NCBI RefSeq assembly: GCF_024679095.1
Contig: NW_026110530.1
Coordinates: forward strand, 666,001-730,000
Length of the DNA stretch: 64,000 nucleotides
DNA from: Eriocheir sinensis
Lineage: Eukaryota > Arthropoda > Malacostraca > Decapoda > Varunidae
Direction of reading: 5' to 3'
The notes beneath the pieces were generated by a model. The model saw nothing but the letters and a program-made list of their open reading frames with translations. It was not told where the DNA came from and searched no databases. Shown here one piece after another: positions 1-17,710 of this stretch. Numbering within the stretch: position 1 is the first letter of the stretch; every line of letters begins with the position of its first letter. Position numbers and translations under genes: made by a program.

Positions 1-7198
<7,198 letters not shown>

Positions 7199-8012
7199 GC
7201 TGTGGGGACGCAGCTTGTTGGCATTTGAGCATAAATATTTGTTATGTTTGCATACAAGTGGTGTATGTGATTGTTTGTAGACGCAACTACTAAACGTTCA
7301 GTGCCGCGACACTGAGAAGGATACTTTCATGCATTACTTATGAGTTCTGTGAACTGTGGAATGTCAAAGTTGTTTCAAGTGCTTTCTATATTTATATGAA
7401 TTAGACTGAAAAACTACTAACACAGCACTCTCCTTATCTTTTATTAGACATTAAAAGCCAAAAGTTAAGTGACAATATGTTGATTCCCATCAGCATATCA
7501 TGGGTGTCTTCCCTTAGCAGTGATAAGGAGATTTCAACCAGGCTTTGTATTTTATAAACTGAGATGAACTCAGTATTTAGTCATTTGTGAATAACCTGTG
7601 ATAGCAATACAGTTCCAACTTCCAGGGCAGTGACACACATGTACAGACTCATTTTTTGACATATTGCAAGTGAAGTGTGAGCTTGATCCAGGGATTTTAA
7701 TTTATTATTAGTCAATCCTTAGAATGTCATTGCTCACTCCAGCTGTAAACATTTATAGGCTTTGGTAATGCTGTGGCCTAGAAGGGTCTATTTTTATTGA
7801 AAATTTTATGTACATAACTCACATATCAAAATGTATATTGAGGATAGGAGATATGAGATATGTCTACTGCCAAAAACATGAGAAAACTTCCCATAGCATA
7901 CTTTTATGCGCAACCTCTCAACTTTGTAAGCAGGGGAAAATTGTTCCTCTTTTTAATGTAGATATTTGCAGATTGGTACAGAGGAAGCATCGCCGTACAT
8001 TACTTCACTTGG

Positions 8013-8013
<1 letters not shown>

Positions 8014-8048
<35 letters not shown>
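8014..8048. repeat. (CA)n microsatellite
   Basis: About 17 CA units within the probable SMURF 3'UTR. Confidence 0.95.
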
Positions 8049-8052
<4 letters not shown>

Positions 8053-9842
8053 TTATATGCAGGTACAAAACACTGAAGACTTGCGGCCTGAAATTCTTCC
8101 CCGCACTCTACCGCCACACTTTTGTTTAGTCAGGGTAGTTGGTTGCAGGCATTTTTACCGTGAGTTTTTAGCTTACATGAGAAAGAATCTCATAATTCTT
8201 GCAACTGGGTGCCTCTTTATCCTAATTTCAGTCAGTAACAGATAGCATTTATTTTATACGGTGAAAGTAAATTGAAAAGTCTGCACAATTGTTAAAAAGT
8301 TATTGTTATTGTGTGTTGCTATTGCCATCAGTTAGGTTAAGAAATTAAAACCCCGTGTGAAAGTGGTCATGTTTATCATCGTGTAAATAACCATTCCATC
8401 ATCACTTGACTTGTGCTGGAGCTGCAGAGTCTGTACCAAACACAACGTACAGGCCTTGGTCATTACAGTATCAGCTCTTGCTTAAAAAACTGTTAATACT
8501 CCAACCTCATGTGCTGTGTTCATATTTGACAGCCAGTAGGCACATTCCGTTAGTTTCTTTAATATGGTAGTCATTGGGATGAGGAATGAACAGTTTAAGG
8601 ATTCATGATGCTTCAGGTATGAGTTGTTTAGCAGTACAGTGTAAATTGCCGTCTTGTTTTGTAGCGTTAAGAGTATACCGGTTACACTAGGAAACAATCA
8701 ACATATCATGAGCCTAGAGTGTCCCATTTCCTCAAGGTGTCTCTGCAGTACCTTCTTCCTTGTTAAATTCTGATACATATAACAAGGTACTTAAACCATT
8801 ATGAGGATTCTTGCTTATGCACCAGGAAGTGTTCGCTCTTGTTCGTCGACAGAATCTTGGGTATCACTGTTGGCTTTGAAAATAATCTCGTTCTGTAAAT
8901 CACTGTTGCAGGGAAGGGAAAGGAAGGTCACTTGTATAACATTTTCCCAATCTTGAAATGATGAGTAGCTCTGGACATACTCCAAACTACACTTCTTTCT
9001 TGGCCTTAACTGGAACTTGAAGCAGAATGTATAGCAGCGGAATATACTCGTCAAATGATATTGGATTAGAAACTGTTGGATTGATACAAAATAGATTTTC
9101 GTTGTATTATCTCCCAGTCTTGTGGCAGTGGAGTCATTACGAGTATGCCAATTCCTCTATGGTGTTGGGCGGACATGCCATTTTTCTCCCCAATGTTGGT
9201 TCAGTGAAGTGGTTCCGTCTTCCTTTCCTGCTTTTATCGTCACCCACAACCTCATGCAGCTGCTTTGATTCAGAGATGGATATGCGAGGAAGCTTCCACC
9301 CATGGCATTGTTTATATGACTTCTCGGTGAAACATGATTGGTGTGAAGGTGTGATGGATAGCGAGACCCAGCCTTACTCTGATATACAACATGGTACTGC
9401 AGCCACAATCAATCTCAGCCCAGTGGTAACAGAATAATTGATGTGTGGTTGTGATTTTGCAGTATGCCCAGTTTTGCTTGAATCCTAAACATTAAAAAGA
9501 TTGCCGTTCCTTCCCCTTAACAGTGCCACATGAGGAAAGATTGGCAATGGCTAATTTACACACGGGTTGAGCCAACTCGACTGTACTGTATTTTATGTCA
9601 CAGGGTGTCCTCTGGTTTACCTCATAGGATGTCTGGCAGATTTTGGCAGAATTACAACATTTGGTACATAGATTGTAAATGACCTTTTGTAACCTAGGAC
9701 TAGTTTATCCAAATAGAGAATCACAGGCATGAAAACGCAGCAGCTGTCAGTGTCCTAATGTTGGTGCAGTAATAGCCACTTCCGTAACCTCCGTGCTGTC
9801 ATGACACCCATTTAGTAATACTTCCTGCTGTGAGCTTTGACC

Positions 9843-9848
9843 AATAAA
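9843..9848 (+). terminator. Smurf: Candidate polyadenylation signal AATAAA
   Basis: A canonical hexamer in the context CCAATAAAGTG, 2.6 kb after the SMURF stop. It lies upstream of the convergent RPC7 gene. Confidence 0.45.
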
Positions 9849-10802
9849 GTGAAGTAACCCTCATGTCACGCCGCTAGTGTTGACGTTCTCTTTCGCAGTG
9901 TGTGTAACAAATTATGCCATTATGGACCCTGCCAGTTAGCCTAGAAACTTAAGTATTTTTAGAGGAGTTACTGCAGGTAGATTAATTTTGTACGGGAGCA
10001 GTGTCATCCATTTATTCCGAAGACCAGACTAGTTTTGCTGTCAAGTCAAGGTATGCATGGACATGATAAACAGCAGTCCTGATGTAAGGTGTACAATGTG
10101 GTCGTTCTATTCCTACACTTGTATATTCAGTGGCGTTCAGGCACGTGGGTATTTTTACATGTAACAGCCGAGACCTCGTCCTCTTGGCTGAAGAACACAC
10201 TTTTCCCAGGTTCCTCTTTTGAAATGCCATTGGAGATGATGTTACTGGAGATACAAGCTCATGTAGTCAATTTAATCTTAATGAAATTGGCAAAAAATGT
10301 ATCCGAGATTTTAAGTACTCAAATCTCATTGGTCTTATCAGATTTCAAGTTGAAGGACAGTACCTGTGCACCCTGTAGGGCATAAAATACAGTAACTTTG
10401 TGGGAGCATGTTCAATACGCTAACTTGGCGTTGCTTCCATTTGTGACGAAGCATTGTATGAATGGTTTGAGATGGAAGATATACTTGTTGTTTTTGAATA
10501 GTAATAGAAGTAATAATGGTCTTAGTAAACCCAATGCATATCATCTGTAACAAGGTTAAAAAGGGCTGAAGGCTTGCTTACTGGTTTAGTATACCACATT
10601 CATCGATGATATAAGATGTATTCAGGATGCCAAGAAATGCAGCAAGCAGCCAGTCATGTATTTAGTTGTGTTGGTAAGAGAATATTTAGAATTTTTAATA
10701 AATTTTCAAGTGACAGTATCTACACTTTTCTTTACCAAAAATTATATGTAAACTTAACACTCCCCCTCCTCCTTTGTCACTATGCAGCTGTGCCAGTGAA
10801 GT
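9849..10802. other. No recognised gene
   Basis: Unique-looking AT-rich sequence between the SMURF polyadenylation signal and the first TTAA-MITE. No frame resembles a known protein. It may hold further 3'UTR of SMURF or RPC7. Confidence 0.5.
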
Positions 10803-10806
10803 TTAA

Positions 10807-11020
10807 CCGGGTAGCAGTTGACGGGCCAAATTTGTGGCTTTACCGTGTACCAGCGACAGGCCAAATTTTTGCCATGATATAAACCCCCCAAAATAGATGA
10901 TGCATAAACTGATCACAAATGCGCTGATAAAAATTACGAAATGGTTTGCGTGAGTCATGATTTTCTCATTTTTCTCGCTTAGAGGGGCCTTTAAGAAACA
11001 TGATCCCTGCAGCTACTGGG
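10807..11020 (+). mobile_element. TTAA-flanked MITE (copy 1)
   Basis: Bounded by TTAA at 10803-10806 and 11021-11024. The termini CCGGGTAGCAG and GCAGCTACTGGG are near inverse repeats. The interior contains GGGCCAAATTTGTGGC and ATAAACTGATCACAAATGC, shared with copies at 11828 and 33665. A TTAA target with CCC..GGG ends suggests a piggyBac- or Kolobok-type non-autonomous element; the superfamily is an inference. Confidence 0.8.
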
Positions 11021-11101
11021 TTAAGAATATCAGCACCTTTAAACTCTCCTCCCTAACCATAAACATCAAACCAGAAAAGAAAACTTCAACGTATAACTTA
11101 A

Positions 11102-11761
11102 TCAAAACACTCCCCCTTCCTCCAAGGCATCATCCTCCTCGTCAAGGTAATTGTCCCCATTGTCAAAGTAGCTGTTGAAGTAATCCGTTCCTTCATCCAG
11201 CTCCTCGTCCACCTCCTCCTCCATGGTCTCAACTTCAGCCTTGTCTGCATTGTCCTCTTCGCCTTCCTCCTCATTCTCCTCATTCGTCAACGCTTCCTTC
11301 TTTTCAAGTGCTTCCAGAGTCTCACTTACGTTCATATCTTTGGTTCGCGCCTTTTTCAAATTGACTTTAACTTTCGGCGACTCTTTCTTTCTCTTTTTCT
11401 TTAGTGCTGACACCGATGTGGGATGCAGTTCTTTGGGAAACCAAGACCAGTTCAGGGTGAGCTGGCCTCGGTGACTCGCTAAGACTTGGTACCTGTCGGA
11501 ATACCTCTCAATGTCAGGTCTTTTCACTCCCGGCTGGATGTAAAACTGAGAATTCTGCATGTGCTCTCGGAACTCCTTTTTAACAACCAGCATGTACGAT
11601 TCAGCAAGACTCTTTTCCTGGGTTGGCTGAACAGGTCTGAACTCGAGAGGCGGGTATGTCTCGGGGGGCCCAAGGACTCGCTCTGGCAGTGTCTCTCCTT
11701 TCTGCACCCCAAGCTGCTCCAGGCTCAAGCCCTTCCCTCGGCCGCGTCCTCGCCCACCCAT
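11102..11761 (-). CDS. Polr3g: DNA-directed RNA polymerase III subunit RPC7 (RPC32)
   Basis: RPC7 belongs to the RPC3-RPC6-RPC7 subcomplex that Pol III uses for promoter opening and initiation at tRNA and 5S genes. The 219-aa product starts MGGRGRGRGKG, the usual Gly/Arg-rich head. It carries PPLEFRPV at about residue 40 and the hallmark PDIERYSDRYQ in the middle third. A Lys-rich stretch follows, then a strongly acidic Glu/Asp tail containing the conserved SYFDNG. Length matches human POLR3GL (218 aa). The chosen ATG at 11761 follows an acceptor-like TTCACAG eight bases upstream, which implies an intron in the 5'UTR. No intron interrupts the coding region, unlike the vertebrate genes. The ortholog predates the vertebrate G/GL split, so either symbol applies. 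Confidence 0.93.
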   Translation of the reverse strand: MGGRGRGRGKGLSLEQLGVQKGETLPERVLGPPETYPPLEFRPVQPTQEKSLAESYMLVVKKEFREHMQNSQFYIQPGVKRPDIERYSDRYQVLASHRGQLTLNWSWFPKELHPTSVSALKKKRKKESPKVKVNLKKARTKDMNVSETLEALEKKEALTNEENEEEGEEDNADKAEVETMEEEVDEELDEGTDYFNSYFDNGDNYLDEEDDALEEGGVF

Positions 11762-11827
11762 CTTGTCTTCTGTGAATGAAAGGATAAAAAAATACACACA
11801 TAAAAAACCTCTGCCTCATACTGTTAA

Positions 11828-12007
11828 CCCAGTAGCAGCAACGGGCCAAATTTGTGGCTTGACATAACCCCTGAAAAATAGAGGATGCATAAACTGATCA
11901 CAAATGCCTTGGTAAATATTATATAATGATTTGCGTGAGTGATGATTTTTTTCTCATTAATTCACTTAGAGGAACCTTTAAGAAACATGATATCCGCAGC
12001 TATCGGG
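11828..12007 (+). mobile_element. TTAA-flanked MITE (copy 2)
   Basis: TTAA flanks at 11824-11827 and 12008-12011, termini CCCAGTAGCAGC and GCAGCTATCGGG. The element is 180 bp and in the same orientation as copy 1. It lies 66 bp beyond the RPC7 start codon, so probably within the RPC7 5' intron. Confidence 0.85.
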
Positions 12008-12301
12008 TTAATGGGTTCTGATGTAATGTCAGTAAATATTATGAATGCTCAATAATTTTCCACTGATTATCAAAACACTTGAAATATCCTCCTACTGGGA
12101 CACATATTAAATTGATAAGCCTGGGGATCTATCTTCTCATGGGTTCTGTGTCCTACCCATGGCTAGCAGTCTGTCTAATCTTATATATGGATTGGTTGGG
12201 GGTAGGCCTTGCGACCCCTTCCTCTTAAATCTCACTTAGGCTAAGGACAATAAGGGTAGAAGCTGGGGTCAGACTTTTTTACAGTAAAGGAAGCTGCTTA
12301 A

Positions 12302-12535
12302 CCCCTGACTGCAGATTTCCTAAAAGAAGACATCACCAAGCTACAGGAATGGAACAAAAAGTGGCTGCTACATTTCAATGAAGAAAATGTAAAGTTATGC
12401 ACCTTGGGAGGGGATATCCAGCACACCAATACCACATGGAAAACACTCCACTATCCACCACAGAGGCAGAGAAAGACCTGGGAGTACATGTTTCCAGGCT
12501 ACCAGTGAAACCCAAATTCGTGTCAATCGCAGCAG
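12302..12535 (+). pseudogene. Decayed LINE reverse-transcriptase fragment
   Basis: Translated pieces read ADFLKEDITKLQEWNKKWLL and HFNEENVK, then, after frame changes, AEKDLGVHVS-like sequence. This is the thumb/post-RT region typical of CR1/Jockey-group non-LTR elements. Frameshifts show it is dead. A second, shorter copy of its first part lies at 14228-14345. Confidence 0.7.
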
Positions 12536-12536
12536 G

Positions 12537-12660
12537 CGGGTTAAGGACAAAAAAATAATAATGAGAAAAATGGCCCGCTTATCACTACATGCCCCTATTG
12601 ATTGATGGACTGATAGGCATTTTAGATACTTACATGACGTACACTAGGGTAATGGGTACA
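12537..12660 (+). mobile_element. SINE tail fragment
   Basis: Contains the GGGTTAAGGACAAAAAAATA run and AATGGCCCGCTTATCACTAC. It is a diverged copy of the SINE tail module. Confidence 0.4.
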
Positions 12661-12665
12661 AGTCT

Positions 12666-12734
12666 TCAGTTGGTTGCCACTTGCTTCTCTTTGGGAGCAG
12701 TCACTTGCTCTTCCTCATACTCGGCAAAGTCCTC
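12666..12734 (-). CDS. Dph3: DPH3 coding exon 2 (22 aa plus stop)
   Basis: The acceptor TTTCAG lies just above 12734 on the minus strand. The exon reads [15 protein letters not shown] and continues to a TGA at 12666-12668. It is acidic then Lys-containing, as in DPH3 C-termini, and short enough to be missed by ORF calling. Confidence 0.88.
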   Translation of the reverse strand, partial: EDFAEYEEEQVTAPKEKQVATN

Positions 12735-14024
12735 CTGAAATGAATGATTAGAAATAACATGGACGTTTTTATTTTTTTATTATTTTTTTACAGTAGAGGA
12801 AACAGTTCAAGGGCAAAAAAAGGAAACAATAATGAAAAAAAAAAAAGCCCGCTACTCACTGCTCCTACACAAGAGTCGAGGAGTTTATTTATGAATTGCC
12901 ACCACGACATATACAAGAGGATGGGAAGGTTTTCAGTATAGTTCTCTTAGGTATCTCATGATTAGTTTTTCCTTGCACTTAAACACAAAAGCAGAAAAAA
13001 AATTACCCCGTCCACAAACTCACAATATTATAAATGACTGACAATGAGGGAGAAGCTGAGGAGAGATTTTGATTATAATTCTCCAAGTATCTCATGACTA
13101 GCTTTTCTTTTAAAATTAACAGAAAAGCAGAAAAAAAATTACCCCGTCCACAAACTCGCAATATTATAAATGACTGACAATGAGGGAGAAGCTGAGGAGA
13201 GATTTTGATTATAATTCTCCAAGTATCTCATGACTAGCTTTTCTTTTAAAATTAACAGAAAAGCAGAAAAAAAATTACCCCGTCCATAAACTTACGATAT
13301 TATGAATGACTTTGATGACGAGGGAGCAATGAAAAGGGTTGAGAGGTATCCATTATAAGATCTCTAAGTATCTCATGACTAAAGCCTCATTTTCTCATAA
13401 AACCAAAAGCAGAAAATAAGTTACCCCATTCAGACACTTCAATATTATAAATGACTTTGATGATGAGGGAGATGCTGAGGAGAGATTTTCATTGCAGTTC
13501 TAATATCAAGCGACTACTTTTTAATTTTCTCATAAACACAAAAGCAGGAAAAAAATCACCCCGTCCAGAAACTCACCATATTATGAATGACTTTGATGAC
13601 GAGGGAGCAATGAAAAGGGTTGAGAGATATCTGTTATAGTTCTCTAAGTACCTCGTGACTAGAGTTCTCCTTTTCTCATAAACACCAAAAGCAGAAAAAA
13701 ATTACCCCGTCCAGAAACTCACCATATTATAAATGACTTTGACAATGAGGGAGAAGTTGAGGAGAGATTTTCAAGCGACTACCTTTTCATTTTCTCATAA
13801 ACACAAAATCAGGAAAAAAATTACTCCATCCAGAAACTCACCATATTATAAATGACTTTGACGATGAGCGAGCAGCTGGGACACGTGGCACAGTCCTCCC
13901 CGGCCGCTAGTTCCTCCTTGGTGATCTCGAAGCGATCGCCGCAGGGACAGGGGTAGTGGTAGGTCTCGGTCTCTTCGTCGTAGTCAAAGTCTTCAATCTC
14001 AATCTCGTCGTGGTAGACGGACAT
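12666..14024 (-). CDS. Dph3: DPH3/KTI11, CSL zinc-finger protein of diphthamide synthesis (two coding exons)
   Basis: DPH3 is a small iron/zinc protein that passes electrons to the DPH1-DPH2 radical enzyme in the first step of eEF2 diphthamide formation. In yeast (Kti11) it also supports Elongator-dependent tRNA wobble modification. Coding exons at 13842-14024 and 12666-12734 join in phase 0 to give 83 aa, the family length. The product opens [13 protein letters not shown] and has the four zinc ligands in YPCPCGDRF and [12 protein letters not shown]. The short second exon opens [11 protein letters not shown] and ends QVATN. The start is the MSVYHDE methionine; the longer open frame upstream is intron, since TTTCCAG lies just before it. 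RPC7 follows downstream in the same orientation. Confidence 0.94.
12765..12872 (+). mobile_element. SINE tail fragment
   Basis: TTTTTTTACAGTAGAGGAAA, then CAGTTCAAGGGCAAAAAAAG and AAGCCCGCTACTCACTGCTC. This is a good copy of the dispersed SINE tail, lying in the DPH3 intron. Confidence 0.75.
13000..13870 (-). repeat. Tandem array copying the DPH3 exon-1 donor edge
   Basis: Seven units of about 120-145 bp. The exon-end motif ATATTATAAATGAC occurs near 13025, 13161, 13298, 13442, 13578, 13723 and 13845; the last is the real exon. Each unit also has AAAGCAGAAAAAAA, TTACCCCGTCCA and TGAGGGAGAA. The units at about 13578 and 13723 keep an intact GTGAG donor. Confidence 0.93.
13842..14024 (-). CDS. 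Dph3: DPH3 coding exon 1
   Basis: 61 codons from ATG 14024 to ATG|GTGAGT at 13842. It contains the whole CSL zinc-finger core. The last ~28 coding bases and the donor are copied six more times in the following intron. Confidence 0.95.
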
Positions 14025-14049
14025 AGCTGGAAAAAGGATGGATATACCG

Positions 14050-14135
14050 TTGATGCTTTCACGAATAGTATCACAAATATCCATTGGTTCAGTTTTCATG
14101 TCTGATATTTTCATTATAGTATCAATTAAATATCC
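14050..14135. repeat. Dispersed repeat shared with 26345-26424
   Basis: CTTTCACGAATA, GTTCAGTTTTCATGTCTGAT and ATTTTCATTATAGTATCA occur in the same order at 26355-26424, about 85% alike by eye. Family unknown. It lies in the DPH3 5' intron. Confidence 0.75.
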
Positions 14136-14227
14136 AGCGATTATTTCCGACCCACTGAACATTTATCACACACAATTTATCTTTGAGTAGTACAAACACT
14201 AATTAATAGCCATGATCAGTTATGTTA

Positions 14228-14345
14228 TGCCTTGACTGCAAATTTCCTACAAGAAGACATCACCAAGCTACAGGAATGGAACAATTAGTAGCTGCCACAA
14301 TTCAGTGACGAAAAATGTAGTCATGCACCTTGGGACGGGATATCT
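14228..14345 (+). pseudogene. LINE reverse-transcriptase fragment
   Basis: Matches 12302-12410: TGCAAATTTCCTACAAGAAG and CATCACCAAGCTACAGGAAT, then a diverged HFNEEN region and CACCTTGGGA. It contains a stop and frameshifts. Confidence 0.6.
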
Positions 14346-14451
14346 AACCTAACTTAACCTAATGTAACCTACCTAATGGGGGTATATTCGCCCCCCTCGA
14401 TCCCGCCCCCCCCTCTATTTTCTGGAAGTCATTTATTACTGCACTGTGTTC

Positions 14452-14476
14452 AAAAAAAAAAAAAAAAAAAAAAAAA
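14452..14476. repeat. Poly-A tract
   Basis: 25 consecutive A residues, possibly the tail of a retroposed sequence. The source is not identifiable. Confidence 0.9.
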
Positions 14477-14544
14477 GGCCATGTTATTTTTACTTTGGAA
14501 GAAGTGGATGACCCTTCTTTGACATTAGCCGGATAGATTAACTA

Positions 14545-15275
14545 AGAAGAAATAGAAGAAGAAAACATATAGTATAAGAAGAAGGAGGAGAAGAAAACGT
14601 ATAGTACAGGAAGGAAACGTTTGTAGAGGAAGAAAACGTATTGTATTTAATTTGTATAGGAAGTAAACGTTTAGTACAGGAGAATAACGTGAGAATAACA
14701 CCTGCACTTATAGACTTGCATTGGCTACCCATTAAGGCACGAATAGTCTACAAAATATGTGTCTTGACTTATCAAGCAACGCGACTTGGTAAACCTGGAT
14801 ATTTGAGAAATATACTACAGGATTTTTATTTGGACACCACCATGTCAATGAGACACAGTACGGAATGGTATAGACTCTATGAGCCCAGGGTCAACCTGGA
14901 ACTGGGTTTTAGAGCATTTGAGAAGAGTGCCCCGCAGCTCTATAATGAGTTACCCGGGGATGTTAAGAACAGTGTCAGTCTGGCAATCTTCAAGAAAGCG
15001 CTGAAGACTCACTTATTCACTAAATCCTACGACTTAACAAATATGAGGATTGAGGACAACTTTAGGTGCTAATATTACTGTTATAATGTTAGCGGCCCTG
15101 TGGAGCGCTGCTACGGCGGCGGACCGGGGCCTGAAACCTCATCAACGGTAAACGGTAAAACGTTTAGTATAGGAAGAAGAAAACATATAGTATAGGAAGA
15201 AGAAGATGAAGAAAACATATAGTATAGGATGAAGAAGAGGAAGAAAACGTATAGTATAGAAAGAAGAGGTCAAGA
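14545..15275. repeat. GAAGAAAACGTATAGTATAG minisatellite split by a LINE
   Basis: Units of about 25-30 bp built on GAAAACGTATAGTATAGGA occupy 14545-14690 and 15155-15270. The 460 bp between them are a LINE 3' end. This indicates insertion into a pre-existing array. Confidence 0.85.
14688..15152 (+). mobile_element. 5'-truncated LINE (reverse-transcriptase C-terminus)
   Basis: An open frame runs to TAA at 15070-15072. It reads RITPALIDLHWLPIKARIVY, GKPGYLRNIL, RAFEKSAPQLYNELP and KKALKTHLFTKSYD, the conserved tail of CR1-like non-LTR retrotransposon polyproteins. It is followed by a GC-rich 3'UTR and a short (CGGTAAA)n-type terminal repeat, as in CR1 elements. The frame is intact, so the insertion is fairly young. 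It is truncated at its 5' end and cannot move by itself. Confidence 0.85.
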
Positions 15276-15303
15276 GTAAAGCACACGTCTGATCTCCCCT
15301 CAC

Positions 15304-15445
15304 CTCGGTCACCTCCTCCGCCGCCCTCTTGTCCTTGTGTCCCGTGGCGCCTGGAGTCCCTCAGAGGCTTGGCAGGTATGGATGAGCGTTGAGGACACAC
15401 ACACAGGAGGCAGCGACCCTTTCCACCCTCGGCCCGCCACAGCAC
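15304..15445 (-). other. Candidate 5' noncoding exon and promoter of DPH3
   Basis: A GC- and CpG-rich block in an AT-rich setting. On the minus strand it ends GACCGAG|GTGAGG, a good donor, 1.3 kb upstream of the DPH3 exon that is preceded by an acceptor. An upstream noncoding exon is thus plausible but unproven. Confidence 0.35.
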
Positions 15446-15699
15446 ACCACGTTGTTGTTGTTGTTGAAGACACTCGAACTTAATCTTGATGTGACAGGGG
15501 ACTGATCAGAAGTCTGATCTTCTTCTTCTTCTTCTTCTTGGGTGTTTTACGGGGGCAGTGTTAAAGATAGTGTAGTTAGAGTTAAGAGTCTATATTATGA
15601 GTATAGAAAGTCGATATTAGTGTTAAGGTCAATTTTGGTTAAGTTTAGTGGCTGTTTAGTAATGTCCGGTCAAAAGGGCCGAGTCTCGATGATGTATGT

Positions 15700-17710
15700 C
15701 TGTATTGCATTATCCCATACACCATGCTTGCAGGGAGAGTTATACGCATAGCCCTTTTGACCTCATACAAACATCTTATTCATCATTTCCCTGTTATGTA
15801 TATTAGTTTGTGTATATAAGTCATTACGTATAACCCTTCCTGCAAGCATGAAGTGTATGAACGAATGCAACACAGACACATCGAGATTCAGTCCTTTTGA
15901 CCTTATACAACCATCTCATTTATCATTTTCCTGTTACGTATAATTGCTTTTGCATAAATTTCAGTAGGTATAAGGTATAACCCTTCCTGCAAGCATGGAG
16001 TATGAAAGAATGCAACACAGACACATCATCAAGAACCAGCCCTTTTGACCTTATACAAACATTCCATTCTTCATTTCCTGCTGCGTATAATTACTTGTGT
16101 ATAAATTTCAGCACGTATAGCCCTTCCTGCAAGCATTGGGTGTATAAAAGAATGCAATACAGACATGCATCGCAGAGAACCAGCCCTTTCGACCTTATAT
16201 ACTAACCTTATTCATTTTCCTGTAATATATATTAGTTTGTGTATAGAAATCATCACGTATAACCCTTCCTGCAGACATACAATCATATGTCATCAAGAAT
16301 CATCCCTAAGGAAACAGAAGGCATTTTAATCAACCATTTTTCGTTACGTATATTTACTTGCGTTTAGAAATCACGTATAACCCTTTCTGCAGACATTCAA
16401 CCATACATCATCGAGGATCAGCCCTCTCAACCGTATATGTGTGTCTTCGTATGGCGGAGACACTGTATAACGGGGTGTATGGTAGTGTGTGTGTGTGTGT
16501 TCGTGTGTTGACTTTATTTCCACACCACCTTGATTTGAGGTAAAAGTCTTGGTGCGTTTTTTTTCAAGAGGTGTCCCCCGTAGGCCTAATCCTCTTTTAT
16601 TTGGTCAGAAAATTAATTGTTACGAAAGAGTGCACGTTGTTATAAAAGCACATGGGGTTGTAACAAAAGGGTACAGAATAGTTTTGAAAGCATACGTGGT
16701 TGTAACGAAAGTGCGCGGTGTTGTAACAAAAGCTTGCGGGGTTGTTTCGATCAACAGTGTATGGGTTTGTTGCAATACCCAAAATCCGTAGAAATTGTAA
16801 ATAGCCGTAGCAGCAAATATTGTCATGCAGAAACCATATATAGTTGTTAATAGCAGCAGCAGCAGCAGCAAAAAGGTTAATGTGAATAGTCGAAGAGGAA
16901 GTTAGGTTTGGCATTCAAAAGCCATAGATGTTGTTGATAGCCAATCGCAGCAGCACCAAAGCTGTTACGATACTACCATTATGCCAGATTAATACGCTCC
17001 CCATATGTATTTTCCCATAGCACGTACTTAAAATATATCCCACTCCCACTGGTAGACATGTAAATATATAGTTTAGTACACACACTTAGAAATATAAAAC
17101 CCAGTACCTTTTGCTTAAACTATACCACCTAAACATACGTAAATATATCGCTTCATACATATACTTACAAATATAACCCAGTAACGTACGCTTAAAATGT
17201 CGCATCGTACATATACTTACAAATATAAGTATAATTGCTCGTGTATAAATTTCAGTGCGTATAGCCCTTCCTACAAGCAAGAAGCGTATAAAAGAAAGCA
17301 ATACAGACATACATCGTCGAGAATCAGCCCTTTTGACCCTATACAAACTTCTTGATGAATATTCATCATTTTCCTTTTATGTATAATTGATTTTATAAAT
17401 TTCAGTACGTATAGCTCTTCATGTAAGCTTGGAGTGTATATATGGGAGAATGCAACACACACACATCATCGAGAATCAGCCCTTTTGACCTTATACAAAC
17501 ATCTCATTCTTCATTTTCCTGTTATGTATATTAGTTTATGTATAGAAATCATCACGTATAACCCTTCCTGCAGACCTACAATCATATGTCATCAAGAATC
17601 ATCCCTAAGGAAACAAAGCATTTTAATCAACCTTTTTTCGTTACGTATATTTACTTGCGTATAGAAATCATCACGTATAACCCTTACTGCAGACACTGTA
17701 TAACGGGGTG
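15700..17710. repeat. ~145-bp tandem/dispersed repeat array
   Basis: Units contain ACGTATAACCCTTCCTGCA, AGAATGCAACACAGACA, CAGCCCTTTTGACCTTATAC and TTTCCTGTTA. Copies start near 15740, 15885, 16025, 16170, 16270, 16375, 17260, 17410 and 17565. The array is interrupted at 16440-17250 by other sequence. No gene is recognised in this stretch. Confidence 0.88.
16610..16765. repeat. ~36-bp tandem repeat
   Basis: Degenerate units of GGTTGTAACAAAAG plus a GTGCGCG-like segment, about four copies. The frames across it are artefacts. Confidence 0.7.

Larger units (their letters stand above)
7199..9848 (+). other. Smurf: Probable SMURF 3'UTR
   Basis: About 2.65 kb of AT-rich sequence follows the SMURF stop codon. 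It has no splice-bounded conserved frame and ends near a canonical AATAAA at 9843. A CA-repeat lies near 8014-8048. The end point is inferred from that signal only. Confidence 0.5.

Noticed and set aside
9027..9437. 136-codon plus-strand frame after SMURF
   Set aside because: Lies inside the presumed 3'UTR, has no recognisable domain, and an overlapping antisense frame is also open.
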